A DNA stretch of 64,000 nucleotides from contig DATJOJ010000040.1 in NCBI GenBank assembly GCA_035507035.1, positions 62,001 through 126,000 of the forward strand. The letters are read 5' to 3'. The DNA is from DATJOJ01 sp035507035. Lineage in GTDB: Bacteria > Acidobacteriota > Terriglobia > Terriglobales > Acidobacteriaceae. A program made the translations under genes and the position numbers. The notes under the pieces are model-generated. The model worked only from the letters and a program-made list of their open reading frames with translations, was not told the DNA's origin and made no database searches. Shown in pieces: positions 19,062-28,767 of the stretch; the first letter of the stretch is position 1; every line of letters begins with the position of its first letter.

Positions 19062-20696
19062 ATGGCAACCGCAGCAGTGATCCACGAACGCGAAAACTAT
19101 CTAAATAAAGAATACGGAATCAGTTCGTGGTTATTGACCACCGACCACAAACGGATCGCCTTGCTCTATCTGATTTCGATCACCTTCTTCTTCTTTATTG
19201 GCGGTTTCTTCGCCCTGCTGATCCGCTTGGAGTTGCTGACTCCCGCGGGTGACCTGGTTCAGGCCGATACCTATAACAAACTCTTCACCATGCACGGCCA
19301 GGTGATGATTTTCTTTTTCCTGATTCCTTCGATTCCAGCCGTGCTCGGCAATTTCCTGGTGCCGCTAATGATCGGGGCCAAGGATCTGGCGTTTCCGCGC
19401 ATCAACCTCTTGAGCTGGTATCTCTACATCATCGCCGGCCTTATCATGCTGCATTGCATCATCACCGGCGGAGTGGACACGGGTTGGACTTTCTACACTC
19501 CCTTCAGTACCGCCTTCAGCAATACCAAAGTGATTGAAGCTGGGCTGTCGATTTTTATTGCCGGATTCTCCTCGATTCTCACCGGATTGAACTTTGTCGT
19601 TACCATTCACCGCATGCGTGCGCCGGGCATGACCTGGTCGCGCCTGCCGCTATTCATTTGGGCGCACTACGCCACCAGCATTATCCAGCTTTTGGGCACG
19701 CCAGTTCTCGCCATTACCCTTGTGCTAGTCGTGTTTGAGCGCGCTTTTCATCTCGGCATTTTCGATCCCACCCGCGGCGGCGATCCCCTTCTCTTCCAAC
19801 ACTTGTTCTGGTTTTATTCGCATCCCGCCGTCTACATCATGATCTTGCCGTCGATGGGCGTGGTGGCCGAGATCGTTCCTTGCTTCTCCCGCAAGCGAAT
19901 CTTTGGTTATAAGGCTATTGCCCTATCAAGCATCGCGATTGCCGTCTTTGGATTCTTAGTCTGGGCGCACCACATGTTCGTGGCTGGAATCTCGCTGTAT
20001 TCGGCTCTTGTTTTCTCGATTCTCAGCTACCTGGTTGCCGTGCCTTCAGCCATCAAGGTTTTCAACTGGACCGCGACCATGTACAAAGGGTCGATCACTT
20101 TCTCGACCCCGATGCTCTATGCGTTCGGCTTTATCGGCCTATTCACCATGGGTGGCCTGACCGGCTTATTCCTTGCCGCGCTCGGAATCGACGTTCACGT
20201 CACTGATACTTACTTCGTAATCGCTCATTTCCACTACATCATGGTGGGCGGCGCTGTGATGGGGTATCTCGGCGGGATGCATTTCTGGTGGCCAAAAATC
20301 TCCGGGCGTCTGTATCCCGAGTGGTTGGGAAAATTTGCCGCCCTTATCGTGTTCCTCGGATTCAATCTCACTTTCTTCCCGCAATTCATCCTCGGCTACC
20401 TTGGGATGCCGCGGCGCTACTGGCAGTATCCGCCCGAATTCCAGGTGTTGAATGTGCTCTCCACCGCTGGGTCCACAATCCTTGCGGTCGGCTACGTTTT
20501 GCCCATGGTTTATTTCTTATGGTCGATGCGCTACGGAAAAATTGCTGAGGATAATCCGTGGGGCGCAGCTGGATTAGAATGGCAGACCACTTCGCCGCCG
20601 CCCACGTTCAATTTCGAGGAGACTCCCGAGGTAACTTGGGAAGCCTACAACTACGATCAGATTCCTGCTCCTGCGGAGGTGACGGTTGGCCGATAG
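19062..20696 (+). CDS. coxA: Cytochrome c oxidase subunit I, A2 type
   Basis: 544 aa heme-copper oxidase core with 12 membrane helices. The start TTDHKRIALLY, the heme ligand His in TMHGQVMIF, the CuB ligands in YSHPAVY and WAHHMF, and the heme ligands in HFHYIMVGG are all visible. The D-channel Glu of A1 enzymes is absent; the motif is YSHPAVY, the hallmark of A2-type oxidases such as Rhodothermus and Thermus caa3. It follows subunit II by 3 bases and overlaps subunit III by 11. Confidence 0.95.
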   Translation: MATAAVIHERENYLNKEYGISSWLLTTDHKRIALLYLISITFFFFIGGFFALLIRLELLTPAGDLVQADTYNKLFTMHGQVMIFFFLIPSIPAVLGNFLVPLMIGAKDLAFPRINLLSWYLYIIAGLIMLHCIITGGVDTGWTFYTPFSTAFSNTKVIEAGLSIFIAGFSSILTGLNFVVTIHRMRAPGMTWSRLPLFIWAHYATSIIQLLGTPVLAITLVLVVFERAFHLGIFDPTRGGDPLLFQHLFWFYSHPAVYIMILPSMGVVAEIVPCFSRKRIFGYKAIALSSIAIAVFGFLVWAHHMFVAGISLYSALVFSILSYLVAVPSAIKVFNWTATMYKGSITFSTPMLYAFGFIGLFTMGGLTGLFLAALGIDVHVTDTYFVIAHFHYIMVGGAVMGYLGGMHFWWPKISGRLYPEWLGKFAALIVFLGFNLTFFPQFILGYLGMPRRYWQYPPEFQVLNVLSTAGSTILAVGYVLPMVYFLWSMRYGKIAEDNPWGAAGLEWQTTSPPPTFNFEETPEVTWEAYNYDQIPAPAEVTVGR

Positions 20697-21387
20697 CCCC
20701 ATCACGGTCGAGCACCACGGGCCAGAACTGCGGCACCACTTTGCTACGGTCGAGCAGCAGCGCGACGCTGCTTCGCTGGGTATGTGGTTGTTTCTGGCAA
20801 CGGAGATCATGTTTTTCGGCGGCATGTTCTGCGCCTATCTGATCTACCGTTACTGGTATTTCAACGAATTTGCCGTCGGAAGCCGCAGCCTCAATATCTA
20901 CCTGGGAACCATTAACACCGTCGTTCTCATCTGCAGCAGCTTGACCGTGGCGCTCGGTGTCCGAGCCGCGCAGTTGGGCAAGCAGAAATTACTCATCATC
21001 CTCCTGATTCTTACCATCATCTTCGGCGTGGCGTTCTTGGGAATCAAAGGCATCGAGTGGTACGACAAGTACAAAGAGCACCACATTCCCGGCTCCTCGT
21101 TCAATGCCGACGACCTCGTGCAGGAATATCCTCAAATTCACATCGATCAGTCGCACGAGCAGATTTATTTTTCGCTCTACTTTGCCATGACCGGCCTGCA
21201 CGCTCTCCACATGATCATCGGCGTAGGAATTTTCGTTTTTCTCTTGGTCGAAGCCTTTAAGGGGCGTTTTACGCCGCAATACAACACGCCCGTCGAAATC
21301 GCCGGACTGTATTGGCACTTTGTGGACGTCGTCTGGATCTATCTCTTCCCGCTCTTATATCTGATCGATCGAAGGCCGCTGAGGTGA
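20686..21387 (+). CDS. coxC: Cytochrome c oxidase subunit III
   Basis: 233 aa, TTG start chosen because GGAGGT lies at 20675-20680 with 5-base spacing. It has a soluble His-rich start, then five membrane helices with subunit III signatures: LGMWLFLATEIMFFGG and FYFSLYFAMTGLHALHM-like spacing, ending YWHFVDVVWIYLFPLLY. It stabilises the core against turnover inactivation. Confidence 0.94.
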   Translation: MADSPITVEHHGPELRHHFATVEQQRDAASLGMWLFLATEIMFFGGMFCAYLIYRYWYFNEFAVGSRSLNIYLGTINTVVLICSSLTVALGVRAAQLGKQKLLIILLILTIIFGVAFLGIKGIEWYDKYKEHHIPGSSFNADDLVQEYPQIHIDQSHEQIYFSLYFAMTGLHALHMIIGVGIFVFLLVEAFKGRFTPQYNTPVEIAGLYWHFVDVVWIYLFPLLYLIDRRPLR

Positions 21388-21393
21388 GCTGCG

Positions 21394-21684
21394 ATGTCTG
21401 AGCACATTATTCCGACTAAGATTTACGTGATCATTTGGATCGCACTGATGTGCCTGACCGTGATTACCGCCAGCGTGGCCTTCATCGACCTCGGCCCGCT
21501 TAATACAGTTGTGGCGCTGCTGATCGCGACCTTCAAGGCGCTGCTTGTCGTTTTGTTTTTTATGCACGTCAAGTACGCGAGCGAGAAGCTTACGAAGATG
21601 GTGATTATCTCGTCGATTTTTTGGCTGATGCTTCTCCTGTTCCTGAGTTTGGCGGACTACAGCACCCGCGGCGTGCATCCATAA
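21394..21684 (+). CDS. Cytochrome c oxidase subunit IV, bacterial type
   Basis: 96 aa with three hydrophobic helices and the motif LLVVLFFMHVKY, typical of the small COX4_pro/CyoD-like subunits. It lies 6 bases after subunit III and is the last gene of the respiratory operon. Confidence 0.9.
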   Translation: MSEHIIPTKIYVIIWIALMCLTVITASVAFIDLGPLNTVVALLIATFKALLVVLFFMHVKYASEKLTKMVIISSIFWLMLLLFLSLADYSTRGVHP

Positions 21685-21756
21685 CCGATTGAACAGTCCT
21701 GCCTGGAAAGCTCCGCCCCTCCGCGTTAGTATGGTGAGCGAGAGCGAGAATAAACT

Positions 21757-22398
21757 ATGGCCTTCTGCAACTCCTGCGGTGCCAGTATCGAAAGCGGAGC
21801 GCGCTTTTGTCCGAAGTGCGGGGCCAGTCAACCCTCGACCGCGGCGGCTTCGCCGGTTCCATCGACTCCACCACCTGCGACAGCATCTTCGCCGCAAAAC
21901 CGCAGCACGCTCAGAATTGTTCTCGCGGTTGTAGCTGCGGTGATTGTTTTGGGCGCAATCGCGATCGGTGTTTTGACCATGATCGGTCTGCATATTGCGC
22001 GCCGCACCCACGTCACTCAGAACGGCGATAAAGTTCGAGTTGAGGGCCCGTTCGGTACGGTTACAACCAATTCGGGGGACGTATCCAAAGATCTTGGACC
22101 CTACGTCTATCCGGGCGCTCATTTGCTGAACGACAATGCGGCGAACGTTTCGATTGCCGGCGTGCACACAGTCGCTGCCGATTTTGAAAGCGACGATCCG
22201 GCGTCAAAGGTTGCCGATTTCTACAAAGCAAAGTTCCCGAACGCGAACGTCAACGTATCAAATCAAGATCAATACACGATCGTTTCAACCGATAACAAAA
22301 ATCTGATTACGGTCAATATCGAATCGCAAGGCAGCAAGACCCGAATTCACATCGCAAGTGTCGGTGGCAAAGACTCGACGAGCAATCCCAGTGACTAG
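21757..22398 (+). CDS. Zinc-ribbon single-pass membrane protein
   Basis: 213 aa. A zinc ribbon opens the protein (CNSCGASIESGARFCPKCG, two CxxC knuckles), then a Pro/Ser-rich linker, one membrane helix (about 50-75) and a ~135-residue outer domain of unknown role. Many acidobacterial membrane proteins share this head. Function unknown. It follows the oxidase operon after 72 bases and overlaps the next gene's start. Confidence 0.8.
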   Translation: MAFCNSCGASIESGARFCPKCGASQPSTAAASPVPSTPPPATASSPQNRSTLRIVLAVVAAVIVLGAIAIGVLTMIGLHIARRTHVTQNGDKVRVEGPFGTVTTNSGDVSKDLGPYVYPGAHLLNDNAANVSIAGVHTVAADFESDDPASKVADFYKAKFPNANVNVSNQDQYTIVSTDNKNLITVNIESQGSKTRIHIASVGGKDSTSNPSD

Positions 22399-25300
22399 CG
22401 GACCTGGGTTCTTGCGGCCGGATTTCTCCTCGCTCGCCCAAGCTTCTAAATCTGCGGTTGTTGATGCCATTGGCCTGGCCGAAGCTCTGCGCCGAAACCT
22501 GGCCGGCGAGGTTCGCTTCGATCAGGGCAGCCGCGCGCTTTACGCTACAGACGGCTCCAATTATCGCCAGGTTCCCATCGGAGTCGTTGTTCCCCGAAAT
22601 GCGGACGATGTGATTGCGACCGTAGCCCTGTCGCGCGAGTTCGGTGCTCCCATCCTTTGTCGAGGCGGGGGGACATCTCTCGCCGGCCAATGCTGCAACA
22701 TCGCCGTCGTCCTCGACTTCTCCAAGTTTATGGGAGAGATACTGGAGATTGATCCCGGGCGAAGAATCGCGCGCGTGCAGCCGGGAGTTGTCCTTGATCG
22801 CCTGCGCAATGCCGCTGAGAAACATCACCTCACCTTCGCTCCCGATCCTGCGACCCACGACCGCTGCACCCTCGGCGGAATGATCGGCAATAACTCCTGT
22901 GGCGTTCACTCCGTGATGGCAGGAAAGACCGACGATAACATCGAGGCCCTCGAAGTCCTGACCTACGATGGCCTTCGCATTAACGTCGGCCAGACGAGTG
23001 AAGATGATCTGGAAAGCATCGTCCGCGGCGAGGGGCGACGCGGTGAGATCTATTCTCAGCTCCGGTCGCTGCGCGATCGATACGGCGCCCTGGTTCGGCA
23101 GCGCTATCCGAATATCCCTCGCCGCGTCTCCGGCTACAACCTGAATTTTCTTCTTCCCGAAAATGGCTTTCACGTCGCGCGGGCGTTGGTTGGTTCAGAA
23201 GGAACTTGCGTCACTGTATTGGAAGCCACTTGCCGTCTGGTCGAAAGCCCACCGCAACGAGCCTTGCTGATCCTTGCTTTCCCCGACATTTTTCAGGCGG
23301 CGGATCGCGTCACCGAAATAATGGCTCATGGTCCCATTGGACTCGAAGGCATCGATCAACTGCTGGTCGACTTCACGCGGCGAAAGGGTCTCAGCCCAGA
23401 AGGTCTGGCAATGCTGCCTCAAGGCGGAGGCTGGCTGCTGGCCGAGTTTGGAGCGGATACCATCGCCGAAGCCGAATCGCAAGCACGGGCGCTCGTGCAA
23501 TCACTGGGCAAAAATCCAAACCCTCCCCAGATGCGCCTGTTCATCGATCCAAAAGAAGCCAAGCGAGTTTGGGAAGTGCGGGAATCCGCCCTGGGCGCCA
23601 CCTCTCACGTTCCCGGTGAACCGTTCGGATGGGAGGGCTGGGAGGACTCCGCCGTCTCTCCCGATAAACTCGGCGTCTATCTGCGCGACCTGCACAAATT
23701 GATGGCGGGATACGGTTATCGCAGCGCAATGTATGGCCACTTCGGCCATGCCTGTGTCCATATGCGTATCAATTTCGATCTCCAGTCGAAACAGGGAATT
23801 GCAAACTATCGCAGGTTCGCGGAGGAAGCGGCCGATCTTGTGGTCAGTTTCGGCGGATCTCTTTCCGGCGAACACGGCGATGGCCAATCTCGAGCTGAAT
23901 TACTGCCCAAGATGTTTGGCCCGGAACTGGTTCAGGTTTTCCGCGAATTCAAAGCGATCTGGGATCCGGATTGGAAGATGAATCCCGGCAAGGTGGTTGA
24001 GCCGTACAAGCTCGATGAAAATCTTCGTCTCGGTGCGGATTATCGCCCTTGGCAGCCGCCGACCCACTTTCAGTTTCCGGCCGACAACGGCAGCCTGGCA
24101 GATGCGACACTGCGCTGTGTTGGAGTCGGTAAATGCCGCCGTGAGCAAGGTGGCGTCATGTGCCCGAGCTTTCGCGTTACCGGCGACGAAGAGCACTCCA
24201 CGCGCGGCCGCGCCCACCTGCTTTGGGAAATGACCCGCCGCGATGTCATTCAAGACGGATGGCAGGATGAACACGTCAAAGAATCTCTCGATTTGTGCCT
24301 TGCCTGCAAAGGCTGCAAGAGCGACTGTCCCGTAGGGGTTGACGTCGCGACCTACAAGTCAGAATTCTTGTCGCATTACTATGAAGGTCGGCGCCGCCCG
24401 CGCAGCGCATATGCATTTGGCAACATCGATATTTGGGCACGACTGGCTTCGAATGCGCCAGGAGTCGCGAACCTTGCGACCCAACTCCCCTTTTTGCGCG
24501 ACATCGCCAAGTTTGTAGCCGGGATTTCGCCAGAGCGGCGAATTCCAGCCTTTGCTCACCAGAGTTTTCGGAACTGGTTCAGCCGCAGAAAGCCGCGAAA
24601 CCTGGGAGGTCCACAAGTTCTGCTCTGGCCCGACACCTTCAACAACTATTTTCGTCCCAATACCGCCAAGGCCGCGGTTGAAGTCCTTGAGGCCGCCGGC
24701 TATCAAGTCGTTCTCCCTCGCGCCTCCCTCTGTTGCGGGCGTCCACTTTACGACTGGGGCATGCTCGATCGCGCCAAGAGCCTACTTTTGCAGACACTTG
24801 AAGTTTTGCAACTCGAAATCGAAAATCGCATTCCGGTCGTTGTCCTGGAACCGAGTTGTGCCGCCGTCTTTCGCGACGAACTTGCCAACTTGTTCCCCCA
24901 TGATGGCCGCGCTCAAGCTTTGACCAGCCAGACATTATTGCTCAGCGAATTTCTTGAGAAGGATAATATTTCCCTGCCAAAATTAACGAAGCGGGCCCTG
25001 CTTCACGGCCATTGCCATCAGAAATCCATCATGAAGATGACCGACGAACAGTCAGTTCTGCGCCGCATGGGCGTCGAAGTATGGGAGCCTGCTCCCGGTT
25101 GCTGCGGAATGGCCGGTTCGTTCGGCTTCGAAGCAGAAAAATATGATGTGTCCATGGCAGTCGGCGAACTCGAGCTTCTGCCTGCTGTGCGCCGTGCCCC
25201 CGCCGATTGTCTGATCATCGCCGATGGCTTCAGCTGTCGGGAGCAAATCGCGCAGGGCGCCCATCGCCACGCATTGCATATTGCTGAAGTCATCCAGTTG

Positions 25301-25462
25301 GCGATGCATGATGCCTTTACGACACAGCCGAATCCAGAGGCTGACCTGGTTGCCAGACAAGATGCAGGAGTGCGGAAATCCATGACTACTGCGGCGCTTG
25401 GCATTGCTGGGATGGTGAGCGGTGCGGCTTTGCTCTGGGCCATCAGTCGACGCTCATCCTAA
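22391..25462 (+). CDS. FAD-linked oxidase fused to Fe-S/CCG oxidoreductase (YdiJ-like D-2-hydroxyacid dehydrogenase)
   Basis: About 1023 aa from GTG 22391; GTG 22358 would add 11. The N-terminal half is an FAD-binding PCMH/GlcD fold (VVPRNADDVIATV, GGGTSLAGQCC, GGMIGNNSCGVHS) with the D-lactate-dehydrogenase C-terminal domain (FGHACVHMRINFD, SGEHGDGQSR). Then come 4Fe-4S motifs (CRREQGGVMCPS, CLACKGCKSDCPVGVD) and two CCG domains (SLCCGRPLYDWG, GCCGMAGSFG). The layout equals E. coli YdiJ, which oxidises D-2-hydroxyglutarate; D-lactate is the other candidate. Unusually, the last ~25 residues form a hydrophobic helix (GIAGMVSGAALLWAIS) that could anchor it in the membrane. Confidence 0.88.
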   Translation: MTSGPGFLRPDFSSLAQASKSAVVDAIGLAEALRRNLAGEVRFDQGSRALYATDGSNYRQVPIGVVVPRNADDVIATVALSREFGAPILCRGGGTSLAGQCCNIAVVLDFSKFMGEILEIDPGRRIARVQPGVVLDRLRNAAEKHHLTFAPDPATHDRCTLGGMIGNNSCGVHSVMAGKTDDNIEALEVLTYDGLRINVGQTSEDDLESIVRGEGRRGEIYSQLRSLRDRYGALVRQRYPNIPRRVSGYNLNFLLPENGFHVARALVGSEGTCVTVLEATCRLVESPPQRALLILAFPDIFQAADRVTEIMAHGPIGLEGIDQLLVDFTRRKGLSPEGLAMLPQGGGWLLAEFGADTIAEAESQARALVQSLGKNPNPPQMRLFIDPKEAKRVWEVRESALGATSHVPGEPFGWEGWEDSAVSPDKLGVYLRDLHKLMAGYGYRSAMYGHFGHACVHMRINFDLQSKQGIANYRRFAEEAADLVVSFGGSLSGEHGDGQSRAELLPKMFGPELVQVFREFKAIWDPDWKMNPGKVVEPYKLDENLRLGADYRPWQPPTHFQFPADNGSLADATLRCVGVGKCRREQGGVMCPSFRVTGDEEHSTRGRAHLLWEMTRRDVIQDGWQDEHVKESLDLCLACKGCKSDCPVGVDVATYKSEFLSHYYEGRRRPRSAYAFGNIDIWARLASNAPGVANLATQLPFLRDIAKFVAGISPERRIPAFAHQSFRNWFSRRKPRNLGGPQVLLWPDTFNNYFRPNTAKAAVEVLEAAGYQVVLPRASLCCGRPLYDWGMLDRAKSLLLQTLEVLQLEIENRIPVVVLEPSCAAVFRDELANLFPHDGRAQALTSQTLLLSEFLEKDNISLPKLTKRALLHGHCHQKSIMKMTDEQSVLRRMGVEVWEPAPGCCGMAGSFGFEAEKYDVSMAVGELELLPAVRRAPADCLIIADGFSCREQIAQGAHRHALHIAEVIQLAMHDAFTTQPNPEADLVARQDAGVRKSMTTAALGIAGMVSGAALLWAISRRSS

Positions 25463-25547
25463 GTATCGACACTCCAACATCAAAAAATCAGAGTCCTCGC
25501 GGAATTCTCTCGCATATATCTAAGGTCTGGACGAATTGGGGCACACT

Positions 25548-26044
25548 ATGGAGATTCGCGATTTAAGCGTCTTCCTCGACTATTTCGGAAAAATCCACCA
25601 GCGGACCATGCGCGTGGTTCGATGCATTCCTCCCGACAAGGTCGACTGGTCATTTCGTCCCGGGAAATTCACGGTCGGTGACTTGGCTCGCCACATCTCC
25701 ACCGCGACTCGCTACATCTTCGCTGAGACTCTACAAGTAACCCAAGCCGATACAGCGGTTGCGGACGCGATTTGGCTCCCACTTACAACGAAATTATTGT
25801 CTTAAGCGAGACGCTACACGCCGAGTCGCTCGGCATCATCTCTAACCTGCCGGATTTAAACGCCAAATGCACCACGCCCGACGGCGCGTCGATGACCGTA
25901 TGGAAGTGGTTACGAGCGATGACAGAGCACGAAATCCACCATCGCGGGCAAATTTACACCTATCTTGCCCTGCTCGAGGTGCCTACGCCGCCGCTATTCG
26001 GGCTGACCTCTGAGCAAATCATGCAGCGAAGCGCCCGGAGCTGA
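25548..26044 (+). pseudogene. DinB-family metal-dependent hydrolase, split by a frameshift
   Basis: Two frames together make one DinB-like protein. The first (ATG 25548 to about 25775) holds the start MEIRDLSVFLDYFGK and the first metal His in DLARHIS. The second continues with APTYNEIIVLSETLH and carries the HxxxH in EHEIHHRGQ, ending LFGLTSEQIM. The switch lies near 25765-25775, where losing one base would explain the shift. Neither half alone holds the full three-His metal site. It could be a true pseudogene or a sequencing error. Confidence 0.8.
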
Positions 26045-26121
26045 ACTGGCCACAAACCTCGATTTTCTGGGAAAATAACCCAAGGCTAGTTGGCGGCCTC
26101 GATTTATGGCAGAAAACCACC

Positions 26122-27270
26122 ATGCCGCGCGATAGCGAAATTTCTATTACCGAAGGCGCCGAACAGGTCAGAGCATCGAGCACCGCTGAGCCGCCTCTGC
26201 AAGGCGCCGTACTGGTTCTGATCCAGTTTGACGTCTGCGAGGAAATCCGCCTCGATCCGCTCCGGGACCTTTTAGGCGCTCGCAAGCTGGAGCATCCTGC
26301 TCTGAAGCATCCCAAGCCAAGTTACGTTCGCTATGAGCGACCGCCGGTGGTGGAACGGGTCGAAAGTCTTGTGCTCGAAAGCGGCGAACGCCTGCAATGC
26401 CAGATCAAGTACTACGACTACGGCGTCGTCAGTGTGGTGGCGGAACTGCCGTTTTCCGGCGATTGGGACACGCTCGTGCGGCTCGGCAGCCGCTGGGTGT
26501 GGGATGTGGATTTTGCCGGCCACGCCTCGCGAATTGCCCGTCAAAAGCTGCAGCGCGCCGCCCCTGCGCTCGTGAAGCCGTACGCTGATTGGCTAAGCGA
26601 GGACTACTTCATTTTTCATGTGCGCGAAATTGCTGGCGCTCCCTCAGCGGAGGAACTCTACAAATCGCAGGGGGCGCGGATCGCTCAAATTGTGCGCGGC
26701 GAAAATGCCGCGCTCAGCGAAGGAGAGCGCAACGAAATTCTGCAATCGCGCATTTCCTATTATCCTCATGACCTTGCGGTGATCGGCTGGAACGCAGCCT
26801 TTGTCTACGACACCCCGACGGGTGCCGAAACCGCAATCCAGCTCCTGGAATACGCAAACTCGCAGCTCCTGGAGTTTCGTCATTACGACGAATTTCTCAC
26901 GCGAGAGTTGGAGAGCGTCTATTCTTCATTGGATAAAGGAACTGGAATCCTGGCCCGTTGGCGTTTGGCGCGCGATGCCACCAAACTTCACACCGTGCTT
27001 CTCGATGTCAACGAGCTGACCGAGCATGCCGACAACGCTATTAAGTTCCTCAGCGACATGTTTTCGGCCCGTCTTTACAAGCTGGCGGCGTCGAAAGTCG
27101 GCGTTCCGGACTATAAAGATCTAGTCACCCAAAAAGTGCAAACCGCGGAAGAACTCTACCGCTTCATGGTCGACCAGTTTAATCAGAGCCGGGCATTCTT
27201 CCTGGAACTCACGGTTGTAGTGATTCTGGTAATTGAATTGCTCTGGCTATTTCGTGGGAAGCCGTTCTAA
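26122..27270 (+). CDS. RMD1/YagE (DUF155) family protein
   Basis: 382 aa. The family includes yeast Rmd1 and mitochondrial RMND1 and is of unclear biochemistry. Visible marks: a central beta-rich part (VLIQFDVCEEIRLDPL), a long helical part rich in Glu/Asp (VYDTPTGAETAIQLLEYANSQ), and a C-terminal membrane helix (LTVVVILVIELLWLF) that anchors the protein. It is probably monocistronic; the ATG at 26122 follows an out-of-frame ATG at 26106. Confidence 0.85.
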   Translation: MPRDSEISITEGAEQVRASSTAEPPLQGAVLVLIQFDVCEEIRLDPLRDLLGARKLEHPALKHPKPSYVRYERPPVVERVESLVLESGERLQCQIKYYDYGVVSVVAELPFSGDWDTLVRLGSRWVWDVDFAGHASRIARQKLQRAAPALVKPYADWLSEDYFIFHVREIAGAPSAEELYKSQGARIAQIVRGENAALSEGERNEILQSRISYYPHDLAVIGWNAAFVYDTPTGAETAIQLLEYANSQLLEFRHYDEFLTRELESVYSSLDKGTGILARWRLARDATKLHTVLLDVNELTEHADNAIKFLSDMFSARLYKLAASKVGVPDYKDLVTQKVQTAEELYRFMVDQFNQSRAFFLELTVVVILVIELLWLFRGKPF

Positions 27271-27410
27271 GAGCGGATGACGAGGCACCTGACGGCTGTT
27301 TCCCTGACATTGTTTAGCCATTGCTTTTGCTCGACATCGTCGTCGGTAAGGGCAGTGAGGCCTTGTAGCTCGAGGAGCTATACACTACGATTGACAGCGG
27401 AGGCGTAAAG

Positions 27411-27644
27411 GTGGCACTCGATTGGTCAAAATGTCCGGCGCTCGAAAGCGTACCCGGAAAGGTAAGTGGAACGTGGGTTTTCCGCGGCACTCGCATTCCC
27501 GCCGCCGCTATCTTTGAAAACCTAGAAGACGGACTGACGATCGACGAGATTGTGAGAATGTTTGATGGACTTACGAGCGAGCAGGTGAGGGCAGTTCTGG
27601 ACTTTGCCGCGGCCAGCCTATACGCTCCAGCCACGGCTGTGTAA
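27411..27644 (+). CDS. DUF433 antitoxin
   Basis: 77 aa from GTG 27411, with a purine-rich GGAGGCG upstream. DUF433 is a small winged-helix family: GTRIPAAAIFENLEDGLTIDEI followed by the helix FDGLTSEQVRAVLDFA. Members are paired with PIN-like DUF5615 toxins. Its TAA overlaps the ATG of the next gene, typical of toxin-antitoxin pairs. It would bind DNA and neutralise the partner. Confidence 0.85.
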   Translation: MALDWSKCPALESVPGKVSGTWVFRGTRIPAAAIFENLEDGLTIDEIVRMFDGLTSEQVRAVLDFAAASLYAPATAV

Positions 27645-27970
27645 TGCGAATTCTATTCGACCAGGGCACTCCGGTTGGTATTCGCGATTCACTCCCCGAA
27701 CATTTCGTGCGGACCGTCCGTCAGCAGGGTTGGAGTACTCTCCTTAACGGCGAATTGTTGCGTGTAGCCGAAGAAGCGGGATTCGATGTACTCCTGACTA
27801 CCGACAAGAACCTCGCCTATCAACAGAATCTCAGGAATCGAAAGGTCGCGATTGTGGCGCTCGGGAGGAGCCGATGGAGCCTGATTCAACCAGCGCTCGG
27901 CCGCATCGTCAGTGCGGTGTCCGCAGCGCAGCCGGGAAGTTTTACCCTCGTTGAAATTCCTGACAATTAA
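27644..27970 (+). CDS. DUF5615 PIN-like toxin
   Basis: 108 aa. The start MRILFDQGTPVGIRDSL and the central DVLLTTDKNLAYQQNL give the Asp residues expected at a PIN-type Mg-dependent RNase site. Start and stop overlap or abut both neighbours: TAATG with the antitoxin, and TAA directly followed by ATG of the SDR gene. Toxicity and target are unknown. Confidence 0.85.
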   Translation: MRILFDQGTPVGIRDSLPEHFVRTVRQQGWSTLLNGELLRVAEEAGFDVLLTTDKNLAYQQNLRNRKVAIVALGRSRWSLIQPALGRIVSAVSAAQPGSFTLVEIPDN

Positions 27971-28723
27971 ATGCGCGGACTCAAAGGAAAACGCGTGCTT
28001 ATCACAGGCGGTGCCAGCGGGATCGGCGCGGCTACGGCAGCGCGTTTTTTGCAAGAAGGTTCAAGCGTCTGCGTACTCGATCGCGATCCCAAGGGATGTG
28101 ATCTGATCCAGCAGCAGCTGCCGAATCTGGCAGGGGTGATGCAAGCCGACGTCACCGACCTCAGTCAGGTGCGGAAGGCATTTGATGACGCCGTACGAAC
28201 CATGGGCGGTGTCGATGTGCTGATCAACAACGCGGGCATCAGCATCCGCCACAACTTTCTCGACATTACGCCCGAAGAATGGGATCGGGTGATAGCAGTG
28301 AATCTCACCGGCGTGTTTTATGTCGCGCAGACTGGTGCACGTCACATGTGGGAGCGAGGCAGCGGCGTGATTCTGCAGACGGCCTCCACGAATGGAGTGA
28401 TGGGGTATCCCTACTACGCGGATTACAACGCAACCAAAGCTGGTGTCATCGAGCTGACCAAATCCATGGCATTGGAACTGGCGCCCAAAGTGCGAGTCTG
28501 TGCTGTTGCTCCCGGTTACGTGCTCACGCCCATGCAGCGGGCCGAGTACACCGACCCGATGCTCGACGAAGTCAACCGCAAGATTCCTCTTCGCCGTCAT
28601 GCCAAGCCGGAAGAGATCGCCGCCTTGTTCGCGTTTCTCGCTTCCGATGATGCAGCTTACATGACGGGCCATGTCTACACGATTGACGGCGGAGAAACCG
28701 CTGGCGGACTGGCAAGTCGGTAA
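27971..28723 (+). CDS. Short-chain dehydrogenase/reductase (SDR)
   Basis: 250 aa NAD(P)-dependent Rossmann enzyme. It has the cofactor motif TGGASGIG, an acidic LDRD at the end of beta-2 (favouring NAD), NNAG, a catalytic Ser in QTASTNG and Tyr/Lys in YNATK. The substrate is unknown. Its ATG directly follows the toxin stop, and a second SDR gene follows after 44 bases. Confidence 0.88.
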   Translation: MRGLKGKRVLITGGASGIGAATAARFLQEGSSVCVLDRDPKGCDLIQQQLPNLAGVMQADVTDLSQVRKAFDDAVRTMGGVDVLINNAGISIRHNFLDITPEEWDRVIAVNLTGVFYVAQTGARHMWERGSGVILQTASTNGVMGYPYYADYNATKAGVIELTKSMALELAPKVRVCAVAPGYVLTPMQRAEYTDPMLDEVNRKIPLRRHAKPEEIAALFAFLASDDAAYMTGHVYTIDGGETAGGLASR

Positions 28724-28767
28724 CAATCGCTGAGAGTCAGCGCAAGCCACAGGGAATTAATTCAAAT

